Shown here: positions 25,210 to 33,879 of the stretch, in pieces | Layout of the letters: each line of letters opens with the position of its first letter | Numbering within the stretch: position 1 is the stretch's first letter | Translations under genes and position numbers: made by a program | The notes under the pieces: generated by a model | The model's input: only the letters and a program-made list of their open reading frames with translations | Told to the model about the DNA's origin: nothing | Database searches by the model: none | Source: Candidatus Baltobacteraceae bacterium | GTDB lineage: Bacteria; Vulcanimicrobiota; Vulcanimicrobiia; Vulcanimicrobiales; Vulcanimicrobiaceae | Assembly: GCA_036559195.1 (NCBI GenBank) | Contig: DATBTN010000060.1 | Location: 35,102 to 99,101, forward strand | Direction: 5' to 3' | Length of the DNA stretch: 64,000 nucleotides

Positions 25210-25923
25210 ATGTTCACCCAATCGGCAAAGTACTACGACGCACTCTACAAGGCGCTCGGCAAAGACTACGCGACCGAAGCGCAGCGCATCTCGGAGATCG
25301 TGGCCGATCGCAAACGCTCCGACGGCAACGCGCTCCTCGACGTCGCGTGCGGAACGGGCAAGCACCTGGAAGCGCTCCGCGACCGGTTCGCCGCCGAAGG
25401 GCTCGACATCGATCGCAATCTGCTCGCGATCGCAAGCGAGCGCAATCCCGGGCTGCCGATGCACCTCGCGGACATGATCAGCTTCAATCTCGGCAAGCGC
25501 TTCGACGCGATCCTCTGCCTCTTCGGATCGATCGGTTACGCGCCGAATCTGGTGCGCCTCGAACAGACGCTGCAGACCTTCGCCAAACACCTCAAGCCCG
25601 GCGGGGTCGTGGTGCTCGAACCGTGGTTCACGCCCGAACAATGGGACGACGGCCACGTCAACGCACTCTACGTCGACGAGCCGGGCCTAAAGATCGCCCG
25701 CATGAACGTGAGCCGGCGCGACGGGAACGTGGCCGTCCTGCACTTCCATTATATGGTCGCCTCGCGCGACGGCATCCGCAACTTCACCGAACCGCACCGC
25801 ATCACGCTCTTCACGCACGAGCAATACGCAAATGCATTTCGTAACGCACGTCTGACCGTCAGCTTCGACGAGATCGGGCTAACGGGACGCGGCCTCTTTG
25901 TTGGCACCGCACCGGTTCTCTGA
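25210..25923 (+). CDS. Class I SAM-dependent methyltransferase
   Basis: 237 residues. Motif I is LLDVACGTGKHLEALRDRF near residue 42, then the acidic GLDIDRN end of beta-2 and FDAILCLFGSIGYA as post-motif. The arrangement and the C-terminal beta region (EPHRITLFTHEQY) resemble sugar N-methyltransferases of the TylM1/DesVI group, but no sugar biosynthesis genes are nearby. ATG at 25210. It is divergent from the FAD-oxidoreductase operon across 63 bp. Confidence 0.82.
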   Translation: MFTQSAKYYDALYKALGKDYATEAQRISEIVADRKRSDGNALLDVACGTGKHLEALRDRFAAEGLDIDRNLLAIASERNPGLPMHLADMISFNLGKRFDAILCLFGSIGYAPNLVRLEQTLQTFAKHLKPGGVVVLEPWFTPEQWDDGHVNALYVDEPGLKIARMNVSRRDGNVAVLHFHYMVASRDGIRNFTEPHRITLFTHEQYANAFRNARLTVSFDEIGLTGRGLFVGTAPVL

Positions 25924-25980
25924 GACTTTTCCGGCTTTAAAACCAGGGAGTCGCCCGCCGAAGGTGTATTTTCCGCCCTA

Positions 25981-27507
25981 ATGCTTTTACAAAGAGTTAA
26001 GCCTCTATCGCGAATACTGGCCCAGGGCGCAGATAGCGAACACGGCCTAAAGCGATCGCTCGGCCCTTGGGCGCTGACTGCAATGGGCATCGGCGCCATT
26101 ATCGGAACCGGCATCTTTGTACTGACCGGTGTTGCCTCGGCGACTCGCGCCGGCCCGTCGCTGGCGCTTTCGTTCGTGGTCGCCGGCATCGTTAGCGCGC
26201 TAGCGGCGCTCTGTTACGCCGAGGTCTCGAGCAAGATCCCGATCTCCGGCAGCGCCTACACGTACACCTATGCCACGCTCGGTGAATTCATGGCGTGGGT
26301 GATCGGGTGGGATCTCGTGCTCGAATACGCGCTCGGAGCGGCGACGGTCAGCATCGGCTGGTCCGGCTACTTCGCGAACCTGCTCGCGCAGGCGCATATT
26401 TGGAACATTCCGCCGCAATGGGCGAACGGACCGCATTGGGGCCTCGCGGGTCAGGCCGGCCCGTCGGGTTATGCCAACGTTCCGGCGGCGATCATCATCC
26501 TGATCATCACCGCACTGCTCGCTCGCGGCACGCGCGAGTCCGGACTGGTGAATTCGATCATCGTCGCGATCAAACTCTGCATCGTGGCGTTTTTCATCGT
26601 CATCGGACTGCAGCACATCAACATCATTAACTACCACCTCCCGGCCGGACCGCTCACTCACGATGGCGGTTTCTTGCCCTTCGGATGGAGCGGCATGCTG
26701 GGCGGCGCGGCGTTCATCTTCTTCGCGTATATCGGTTTCGATGCGGTCTCGACCACCGCCGAAGAAGCCAAGAATCCCAAACGGGATCTGCCGATCGGCA
26801 TTCTCGGGAGCTTGGCGATCTGCACGATTCTGTACATCATCGTCGTGCTCGTGCTCAACGGCGTAGTTCCGTTCTACACGCTCAACAACGCGTTCCCCGT
26901 TGCGTATGCCGTCCTCCACATGGGTCTGTCGTGGGGACCGGCCGCTTCCATCATCATCTCGCTGGGCGCGCTTGCGGGTCTGACGACGGTGCTGCTGGTC
27001 ATGATGTTCGGACAGAGTCGCGTGTTCTTCGCGATGTCGCGCGACAAATTGATTCCGCCGTCGTTTACGCGGCTGCATCCGACGTGGCGCACGCCGGTCT
27101 TTTCGACGGTCTTCTTCGGCATCTGCATCGCCGCGATCGCGGCCTTCACGCCGATCAATATCGTCGGATCGCTCACCAACATGGGCACGCTCTTCGCGTT
27201 CATCCTCGTCTCGATCGCCGTACCGATCCTGCGCAGGCGTCACGCGGATCTCAAGGGCTCGTTCACGGTACCGTTCGGGCCGTACATCATTCCGATACTC
27301 TCCGCGATCACGGCCCTCGGCTTGATCTACTACTTAAAGGTTGGCAACCCGCTCGCGTGGGGATTCTTCCCGATCGTGTGGCTGTGGTTCATCATCTGGC
27401 TCGTCGTCGGTTTGATCTTCTACTTTACCTACGGCAGAAAACACAGCACCGTGGCGCAAGACGAAGCGGCCAACGCACTGCTGATCGCCCAACCACCAGT
27501 CAACTAG
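25981..27507 (+). CDS. APC-family amino acid permease (cationic amino acid transporter type)
   Basis: 508 residues with about 12-13 helices. LGPWALTAMGIGAIIGTGIFVLTG near residue 29 is the conserved first helix of the APC family (GIGAIIGTGIF substrate-binding loop). IFFAYIGFDAVSTTAEEAKNP near residue 250 is the signature of the cationic amino acid transporter (CAT/YfnA) group. Likely imports an amino acid with protons or acts as an exchanger; specificity unknown. A strong hairpin terminator follows. Confidence 0.88.
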   Translation: MLLQRVKPLSRILAQGADSEHGLKRSLGPWALTAMGIGAIIGTGIFVLTGVASATRAGPSLALSFVVAGIVSALAALCYAEVSSKIPISGSAYTYTYATLGEFMAWVIGWDLVLEYALGAATVSIGWSGYFANLLAQAHIWNIPPQWANGPHWGLAGQAGPSGYANVPAAIIILIITALLARGTRESGLVNSIIVAIKLCIVAFFIVIGLQHINIINYHLPAGPLTHDGGFLPFGWSGMLGGAAFIFFAYIGFDAVSTTAEEAKNPKRDLPIGILGSLAICTILYIIVVLVLNGVVPFYTLNNAFPVAYAVLHMGLSWGPAASIIISLGALAGLTTVLLVMMFGQSRVFFAMSRDKLIPPSFTRLHPTWRTPVFSTVFFGICIAAIAAFTPINIVGSLTNMGTLFAFILVSIAVPILRRRHADLKGSFTVPFGPYIIPILSAITALGLIYYLKVGNPLAWGFFPIVWLWFIIWLVVGLIFYFTYGRKHSTVAQDEAANALLIAQPPVN

Positions 27508-27517
27508 TCTACCCGAA

Positions 27518-27570
27518 CCCCGGAAAGAACAACGAGCCGCGTCGTACGCGACTCGTTGTTCTTTTCCGGG
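27518..27570 (+). terminator. Strong hairpin terminator after the permease
   Basis: Arms CCCGGAAAGAACAACGAG and CTCGTTGTTCTTTTCCGGG pair over about 18 bp (one bulge), with GCG/CGC extending the stem around TCGTA. There is no T tract beyond it on the plus strand, so it may act as an mRNA-stabilising stem as well. Confidence 0.7.
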
Positions 27571-27577
27571 ACAAAGC

Positions 27578-27611
27578 TTGCCTCGCAAGGACAAACTAGT
27601 TTAAACTAGTT
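27578..27611 (+). promoter_or_regulatory. Promoter with overlapping 18-bp palindromic operator of the toxin-antitoxin module
   Basis: AACTAGTTTAAACTAGTT (27594-27611) is a perfect 18-bp palindrome directly before the antitoxin ATG. A plausible promoter is TTGCCT (27578-27583), 17 bp, TTAAAC (27601-27606), so the palindrome covers the -10. This is where a Phd/VapB-type antitoxin complex would bind for autoregulation. Confidence 0.6.
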
Positions 27612-27613
27612 AT

Positions 27614-27895
27614 ATGAAAACTACCCCTCGGCGAGCTTGGAATCTTCAAGACGCGAAGGCTAAACTCTCGGAGCTCGTGGATCTCGCGGAGTCCGGAAAA
27701 GCGCAAGTAATCTTACGCCGAGGAAAGGCGGCGGCCGCAGTGGTCTCGATCGGCGAGTATGAGCGGCTTCACCCGCAGAAATCTCTCGTGTCTTTCCTGT
27801 TGCACTCCCCGCTGATGCATTCCGAACTGGATCTCTCGCATGCGGACGAACGCTACGATCCGCGATCCGACATCTTTGACGACGAGCGCGCATAG
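27614..27895 (+). CDS. Phd/YefM-type antitoxin
   Basis: 93 residues. RRAWNLQDAKAKLSELVDLAESG and VILRRGKAAAAVVSIGEYERL are the DNA-binding half of Phd/YefM antitoxins; the acidic tail after residue 60 (SELDLSHADERYD) should thread into the toxin. No Shine-Dalgarno is present before the ATG; the inferred promoter would start transcription at or next to the ATG. Its stop overlaps the toxin start by one base (TAGTG). Confidence 0.9.
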   Translation: MKTTPRRAWNLQDAKAKLSELVDLAESGKAQVILRRGKAAAAVVSIGEYERLHPQKSLVSFLLHSPLMHSELDLSHADERYDPRSDIFDDERA

Positions 27896-28326
27896 TGCCG
27901 TTTCTTCTCGACACTACGGCGCTGTCGGAACTTACAAAGCCGCTCCCTAATTCCGGATTTTTATCATGGATGTCTACGCACTCAGCGGCCGAGGCATTTG
28001 TGAGCGCTCTTTCCATCGGTGAGTTGGAGATCGGAATCCGCCTGCTCGGAGCGACCAAGCGCCGGCGCACGTTAGAGGCGTGGCTGCAGAACCTCATCGA
28101 CGAATTCGAAGGGCGCATTCTCTCGTTCGACGTCGCGTCGGCGCGAATTTGGGGTCGGGCGGTTGCCGACGCTCGCCTTAAGGGCAGGACGCTCCCGTCG
28201 ACCGATTCTCAGATAGCCGCCACCGCCTGTTCCCACGGACTGACCATCGTCACTCGGAACGTGAGGCACTTTGACGTCGCCGCATTCGGCGCGCTCGATG
28301 TCGCCAATCCATGGTCCGCCCAATAG
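27895..28326 (+). CDS. vapC: VapC-type PIN-domain toxin
   Basis: 143 residues. PIN ribonuclease acidic residues are visible: Asp6 in LLDTTALSEL, Glu43 in SIGELEIG, Asp104 in LPSTDSQIAATA and Asp127 in TRNVRHFD, as in the FitB/VapC branch. It should cleave RNA with Mg2+ when freed from the antitoxin. Start is GTG overlapping the antitoxin stop. Pairing of VapC with a Phd-fold antitoxin is common. Its stop lies 2 bp from the stop of the convergent hyuA. Confidence 0.92.
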   Translation: MPFLLDTTALSELTKPLPNSGFLSWMSTHSAAEAFVSALSIGELEIGIRLLGATKRRRTLEAWLQNLIDEFEGRILSFDVASARIWGRAVADARLKGRTLPSTDSQIAATACSHGLTIVTRNVRHFDVAAFGALDVANPWSAQ

Positions 28327-28328
28327 TC

Positions 28329-30458
28329 TCAGGCTAATTTCTTCGACGTGAGGATGACGATCGGCGCGTCGGGTTCGCGCCCGGCGAGTTCTTCGCGCGC
28401 GAGTGCGATGGCTTGACCGGCGCTCGCGAGGCCGCTGAAGTCGGCAATCCGCGCGCCGTGCAGAACGAACAGATCGGGCAGCGCGCGCCCGACATCGCCG
28501 AATGCCGTGGCCGATTCGATCGCTTCGCCAAGCGACTCCGGGGCCGCGCCCGCGGTCGACTGCGTTAGACTCGCATCGAGCAAGCCCAACCGCGCGACGC
28601 CCGTGGCGTCCAATACGCGCAGATCGCGCAGCGTTTTCATCCGCCCGAAACGGCCGGGTACGCGCACTTCGCGCTCGTAGATTGCAAGCGCATCCGTTCC
28701 ACCGATGCGCCGTACCTCGTGGAGTTGCGCGCGCAACATTCGCGCGGCCGTTGCGTGCAGCTCCTGCGGGCCGCTCGCACCGCGCGCGGCGGTCTCGGCG
28801 AGTTCGCTCGCGCCCGAAGCGGTCGCCCGCACGAGGTTGCGCTGCGGATCGATCTCGATGGCAACCTCGACGCGTTCGGGCGACGCACCCGCGGCGATCA
28901 CCGCGTCCTGCGCTTGCCGGCGAATGCGCACGATATCCTCCGGCCCCGGATCGACGATCGTTCGTTCCACCACTTCACGCACGAGCGCCAACGCCACGCC
29001 GATCGGCGAAATCACCTCGGCGTCGCGCGCGAGCCGAAAATCGAGCCGGCTGCGTTCGGCGGCGTACGGTACGAGCGCGGCGGCACCGCCGCCGCCGCCC
29101 ACCACCACCAGCGTGCGCCGGTCGAGCGCGTAGTCGGCGACCAGCTCGTCGATCGCCGCAATCACTTTATCGGTCGCACGATCGAGCACCGCGCGCGCGA
29201 GCGCGCGCGCATCGCCGCCGAGAAGCTCGGCGAGCAACTCGAAGCCGCGCCGCACCGACTCGCCGTTCCCGCGCGAAAACGCGCTCTCGGGCACGTACCC
29301 GAGGAAGTTCGACGCGCAGGTCGGCGTGAGCGCGATGCGCGTGCCGTCGCGCGCGACGATCGCCAGGTAGTCGGGCGGATCGTGCGGCGTCGGCCGAATC
29401 GTCTCGACGCGCGCTCCGTCGAAGAGTTCGGGCGCGACGAAACTCGCATACTTTAACCCCGCGATATGGGCCGAGCGCGGGCCAACGTCGACGATCGCGT
29501 CCGCCGAGATGCGGATCATGCTGCCGCCCGCGATCGCGAGCGTGCGCACGTCGAGCGTGCGCAGCATGGTGCGATGTCCGCCCACGCGCGCCGGCCGCAT
29601 CTGCGGCATGCCCGAGCGAATCGCCGAACAGTCCGCGCTCGTCCCGCCGACTTCGATAAAAATTCCGTCGGTCACATTTTCGTAGAGGAGCGCTCCCGCG
29701 ACGCCCGCGGCGGGTCCGGAGAGCAACGTGAGGATCGGGCGGCGCTCGATTTCCCGCACGTCCATCACGCCGCCGTCGCTGCGCATGATCATCAACGGAG
29801 CGGCGATTGCCGCGCGCTGCACGGCCGCATCGGTCATTTGCGCGGTCCGAACCATTTTCGGCAAGATCGCGGCGTTGAGTGCGGCCGTACGCGTGCGCGC
29901 GCGCAATCCGTACATCGAGCTCACCTCGTGGCCGGCCGTGGCATACAAGCCTTGCGCGCGGGCGTAGTCCACAACCGCCGCTTCCTCTTCCGGCCGGTCG
30001 ACCGCAAACGCATGCGATACGGCGATTGCGTCGACCCCGGCCGAGCGCAACCGATCGACGGCCTCGCGCGTTCGCTGACCCCGCACGAACTCGAAGCGCG
30101 GAACGAACGGGGCATTGGGCGCTAAATCGAAAGGTGCGAACCGCATCTGCGCCCGCGCGAGCGGCGCAAACCCGTCGAGCAGGCCGATCACGCCGACGCT
30201 CGCCACGTCACCCTCGAGCAGCGCATTGGTTGCCTGCGTCGTCGAGTGCGCGATGAACGCAACGTCGTTCGGATCGATCGCGTGTTCGGCCAAGAGCCGT
30301 TCGATGCCCGAAACGATGCCCGCCGCGACGCCTTCGGGCGCGTCGTGTGAGGTCGGCACTTTTACGCGCGCGAGTAATTCGCGGCTGCTCGCGTCGATGG
30401 CGACGACATCGGTAAACGTACCGCCGACATCGATTCCCAGCCGAAGCTTGCGCGCCAT
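28329..30458 (-). CDS. hyuA: Hydantoinase/oxoprolinase subunit A (HyuA-type)
   Basis: 709 residues. KLRLGIDVGGTFTDVVAIDA at the N-terminus is the phosphate-1 loop of the ASKHA ATPase fold, and a metal/catalytic domain with IEVGGTSADCSAI near residue 270 follows, both typical of HyuA subunits that hydrolyse hydantoins or 5-oxoproline with ATP. The HyuB partner normally encoded next to it is absent in this window, although some related proteins act without it. Last gene of the GH20-permease-M20-HyuA operon; 28 bp from the M20 gene. Confidence 0.85.
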   Translation of the reverse strand: MARKLRLGIDVGGTFTDVVAIDASSRELLARVKVPTSHDAPEGVAAGIVSGIERLLAEHAIDPNDVAFIAHSTTQATNALLEGDVASVGVIGLLDGFAPLARAQMRFAPFDLAPNAPFVPRFEFVRGQRTREAVDRLRSAGVDAIAVSHAFAVDRPEEEAAVVDYARAQGLYATAGHEVSSMYGLRARTRTAALNAAILPKMVRTAQMTDAAVQRAAIAAPLMIMRSDGGVMDVREIERRPILTLLSGPAAGVAGALLYENVTDGIFIEVGGTSADCSAIRSGMPQMRPARVGGHRTMLRTLDVRTLAIAGGSMIRISADAIVDVGPRSAHIAGLKYASFVAPELFDGARVETIRPTPHDPPDYLAIVARDGTRIALTPTCASNFLGYVPESAFSRGNGESVRRGFELLAELLGGDARALARAVLDRATDKVIAAIDELVADYALDRRTLVVVGGGGGAAALVPYAAERSRLDFRLARDAEVISPIGVALALVREVVERTIVDPGPEDIVRIRRQAQDAVIAAGASPERVEVAIEIDPQRNLVRATASGASELAETAARGASGPQELHATAARMLRAQLHEVRRIGGTDALAIYEREVRVPGRFGRMKTLRDLRVLDATGVARLGLLDASLTQSTAGAAPESLGEAIESATAFGDVGRALPDLFVLHGARIADFSGLASAGQAIALAREELAGREPDAPIVILTSKKLA

Positions 30459-30486
30459 TACCCGCGAATGCGCCTACGGCAATCGC

Positions 30487-31863
30487 TCACAGCGCGGCCA
30501 ATTCGTCGTAGAGGTATGCGAGCGTTTTGATGCCGCCGAAGAATTGCGCGAGCGTGAACTTCTCGTTCGGCGCGTGAATTTGATCGTCGGGCAGTCCGAC
30601 GCCGATGAGCACTTGCGGCAGGCGCAGGATGCGATCGAAACTCGCGACCGGACCGATCGTGCCGCCGGTCCCGATGAAGACCGGCGCTTTGCCGAAGCCC
30701 GCTTCCATCGCGCGCGCGGCCGCGGCCACCGCCGGATGATCGCGCGAGGTAACGACCCCGCGCGTGTCGCCCGCCGATTCCACGCTCACGCGCACGCCCG
30801 GCGGCGCGACGCGCCGCACGTACTGCGCGACAGCCTCTTTTATGACGGCCGGATCCTGGTCTCCGACCAGGCGCGCGGATATCTTCGCTTTCGCCCAGCT
30901 GGGGATGATCGTCTTACTGCCCGGCCCTTGATAACCGCCCCAAATACCGTTGCACTCGAGCGTCGGCCGAAACCACATGCGTTCGAGCGCGAGCCGGCCG
31001 CGCTCGCCGCAGAGTTCGGGGACGCCGAGCGACTTTGCTTCGCGCGCTTCGTCGAACGGCAGGCCGCGCAGTTCTGCGAGATGGCGCGGCTGCAGATCCG
31101 CGACACCGTCGTAGAATCCGGGGACGAGCACCCGTCCGTCGGCGTCTTTCAACGCGGCGATGATCTCGGCCAGCGCTTCGATCGGATTGCGCACGATGCC
31201 GCCGTAGTATCCGGAGTGCAGATCGTTCGTCGGGCCTTCGACGGCGAGCTCCCAATGCACCAGCCCGCGAATCGAGGTCGTGAGCGACGGCACATCGGCG
31301 GCGAACACCGCCGTGTCGGATATTACCGCGATATCGGCGACGAATTTCTCTCGATAGCGCGCGAGCGCGGCTTCGAAATTCGGCGATCCGATCTCTTCTT
31401 CGCCCTCGATCACCACTTTGAGATTCACCGGGAGCGCGCCGCGCGTTTTCATGTGCGCCTCGATGGCCGCCAAATGCATGAGCACCTGACCCTTGTCGTC
31501 GACCGATCCGCGCCCGAAAATCTTGCCGTCGCGAACCTGCGCTTCAAATGGCGGGCTCGTCCAGAGTTCCAGCGGGTCGACGGGCTGCACGTCGTAGTGA
31601 CCGTAGACGAGCATCGTCGGCTTGCCGGGCGCGCCCAGCCACTGCCCGTAGGCTAGCGGATTGCCGTCGGTCTCCAAGACCTGCGCTTCGAGGCCGATCT
31701 CGCGCATGCGTTCGACCAACCGCTCGCAGCACGTCCGGACGTCCGCTTTGTGATCGGGGTTCGACGAGATCGACGGAATCGCTATCCAGCGTTTGAGTTC
31801 GTCGACGTACGCGTCTTGGTGCGCGTCGCAGTAGGCCGTAAGATTCGTATCGATCGTCGTCAT
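30487..31863 (-). CDS. M20-family metallopeptidase (dipeptidase)
   Basis: 458 residues. Zinc-binding set of M20 peptidases: His89 and Asp91 in VYGHYDVQP, Asp122 in GRGSVDDKG, catalytic Glu155-Glu156 in EGEEEIGS, an Asp in ISDT, and a C-terminal His in HAPNEKF. The dimerisation lid lies in between (DLHSGYYGG). This is the dipeptidase/CNDP-like branch. It lies 9 bp after the permease-PDZ gene and upstream of hyuA, suggesting a peptide or amide substrate released by this cluster. Confidence 0.9.
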   Translation of the reverse strand: MTTIDTNLTAYCDAHQDAYVDELKRWIAIPSISSNPDHKADVRTCCERLVERMREIGLEAQVLETDGNPLAYGQWLGAPGKPTMLVYGHYDVQPVDPLELWTSPPFEAQVRDGKIFGRGSVDDKGQVLMHLAAIEAHMKTRGALPVNLKVVIEGEEEIGSPNFEAALARYREKFVADIAVISDTAVFAADVPSLTTSIRGLVHWELAVEGPTNDLHSGYYGGIVRNPIEALAEIIAALKDADGRVLVPGFYDGVADLQPRHLAELRGLPFDEAREAKSLGVPELCGERGRLALERMWFRPTLECNGIWGGYQGPGSKTIIPSWAKAKISARLVGDQDPAVIKEAVAQYVRRVAPPGVRVSVESAGDTRGVVTSRDHPAVAAAARAMEAGFGKAPVFIGTGGTIGPVASFDRILRLPQVLIGVGLPDDQIHAPNEKFTLAQFFGGIKTLAYLYDELAAL

Positions 31864-31872
31864 ATCCCAGAG

Positions 31873-33879
31873 CTATCCTTGAAACGGCTGGCCGAGTTGC
31901 ACGTCGAGGGTCTTCCCGTCGCGTTCGAGTTCGAAGGAGTGAGGCTTTCCGTCGTAGGCCCGCAATTGCGTCTGATACGTTCCGTACTCCCACCAGAACT
32001 TGCCGTCGAGCTTGTCGACGACGTCGTTGCTGCGCAGCCCCGCGGTATACGCCGGTCCGCCGCCGCGCACGAACGTTCGCATGTTGCCGTCGACCGTCTT
32101 AAACAGCGAGAAATAGTACGACGGCGGATCCGCCGGATCGTAGGCGAGCCCGACGCTTAGCAGATGCGCTCCGGCGACGGCGTGCGCTTGCGCCCAGGCC
32201 TGCATCCGCACGATCCCCGCTCGAGCGAGCGCGTCGGTCTCGGGCGCACTCGGAGCGGCGGCAAAGACCGCATGATCGTGCCATTCGCTCACCTGCCAGC
32301 CGCCGCAATCGCTCAGGACCACGCCGATATCCACGTCGGTCCCCGCGCTGATTTGAAACGACGTGGACGTCGTCTCGATATACGCCACATACTTTTTGCG
32401 CGAACAATCGCCGGCATTGGGATCTTGCTGCGAGGCAAACGCCCGCACGCCGTTCCAGCCGTTGAGTGCGGCGACCACGGCCGCGACGGATCGGCGCGCG
32501 TACGCGCTGCCGTCGTCGCCGACCGCGATGCGATTCGCCGCGCTCGATGGAGCGAAGAGTCCCGGATGCAGTTCCGCGGCCGCCGCCGGCCTGGCGAGCG
32601 ATGCGAAGGCGTGCGTTCCGAAGAGCGGCCCGGTCGCGGCGGCGATTGCGATGCAGGCGACCGTCGCAACCGCCACTTGATACGGAAGCGTTCGCTTCGT
32701 GATCTCGGCGATCGCCGTGCCGGTAAAGTTCGCCACCCAAACGTTCGCCGTGTTGGTCGGATCGCAGACGTTCTGCACCTGAACCACGGCCATGATGGTG
32801 GCGACGAGCACGACCGGCGGAAAAACGTGCGCGGTGAGCAGAACCGTGAAGATCGCGATGCCTACGCCGAACGGATTGAGCGGCCCGCGATAGAGTACGA
32901 GCGGACTGAGCAGGCCAAAGATCACCACGAAGACGATCGGATTGTGCAGCGCGCCGGCCGCGACGAGCGGTTGCAGCGCGGCCGAGAATTGCGGTTGCGT
33001 CGTCGCCTGCAGCAACATCCCGATGCCGATGAAAAGCATCACCGCCGGAGCCACGTCTTCGACGCCTCGAATCGCCGCGGCCACCAAGGTGGGGATACTC
33101 ATGCGCGGACGCGTGGTGAGTACGCCGTAGATTGCCGAAAGAATAAACGCGAGCGTGGCATCGATCTTGAGAAAGAAGTAGAGCGCGATGGGCAGCACCG
33201 GGGTGATCAGCGACCACCATGGAACGCCCGGCGAGCGAGTGGGCTTCTCGGCGCGCACGGCCCACGTTGCGTAATCGCGCGTCGTGCGAAACGCAACGAT
33301 CGCATAGACGACCAGCGCGATCGCATCGATCGCCGCGAGCAGCAGCGCGAAGCCGTAGAGCTGCTGTTGTCCCACGCCGAAGAGTTTGGTGTAGAACTTC
33401 CAGTTGGCGATATTGAAGATGAAGCCCAACGCAAACGACATGAGAAAGAGCGTCGAGGCGACCTTACGGGGCACGCCCGTCGTCATCATAATCGGCAGCA
33501 CGATCGAGCCGACCATGATGATCGCGCCGAGCCCCGAAAGCGAGACGAAGAGCACGGCGACCACGGCGCAGAGAACCAGCGCGAGGGCCATCGGCCGCTC
33601 GCCGCCAAACTCGGCAGCAAAATTCACGATCGTCTTAGCGATGCCCGTATCGAGCGTGACCCGCCCGAGCATCGCGCCGAAAATCACGGCGATGTAGACC
33701 GGCGAAAGTTTGGCCGCGCCGTCGACGACGATGCCGCCGAGATCGTGGACCGGTACGCCCGCAACGAAGGCCATGGCGACGGCCATCAGCGGCACCGCGA
33801 GGATCGCCGGCGTCACCCGCGCGTACATCAGCGCCGCGAAAACGGCGAACACCGCGAGGATCAGCAGCCCGCTACCCAT
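31873..33879 (-). CDS. Ion-transporter-superfamily permease fused to a soluble PDZ-containing domain
   Basis: 668 residues. Residues 1-430 have about 11-12 helices in the style of GntP/CitMHS/DcuC-type carriers for organic acids (for example SGLGAIIMVGSIVLPIMM and LGLLSPLVLYRGPLNPFGVG-like segments). Residues 445-585 form a soluble domain with two Cys (DCSRKK, DCGGW). Residues 590-668 look like a PDZ fold (GGGPAYTAGLRSNDVVDKLDG, then KPHSFELERDGK). I know of no such fusion in the carrier families. ATG at 33879 overlaps the end of the GH20 gene by 8 bp. Confidence 0.7.
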   Translation of the reverse strand: MGSGLLILAVFAVFAALMYARVTPAILAVPLMAVAMAFVAGVPVHDLGGIVVDGAAKLSPVYIAVIFGAMLGRVTLDTGIAKTIVNFAAEFGGERPMALALVLCAVVAVLFVSLSGLGAIIMVGSIVLPIMMTTGVPRKVASTLFLMSFALGFIFNIANWKFYTKLFGVGQQQLYGFALLLAAIDAIALVVYAIVAFRTTRDYATWAVRAEKPTRSPGVPWWSLITPVLPIALYFFLKIDATLAFILSAIYGVLTTRPRMSIPTLVAAAIRGVEDVAPAVMLFIGIGMLLQATTQPQFSAALQPLVAAGALHNPIVFVVIFGLLSPLVLYRGPLNPFGVGIAIFTVLLTAHVFPPVVLVATIMAVVQVQNVCDPTNTANVWVANFTGTAIAEITKRTLPYQVAVATVACIAIAAATGPLFGTHAFASLARPAAAAELHPGLFAPSSAANRIAVGDDGSAYARRSVAAVVAALNGWNGVRAFASQQDPNAGDCSRKKYVAYIETTSTSFQISAGTDVDIGVVLSDCGGWQVSEWHDHAVFAAAPSAPETDALARAGIVRMQAWAQAHAVAGAHLLSVGLAYDPADPPSYYFSLFKTVDGNMRTFVRGGGPAYTAGLRSNDVVDKLDGKFWWEYGTYQTQLRAYDGKPHSFELERDGKTLDVQLGQPFQG

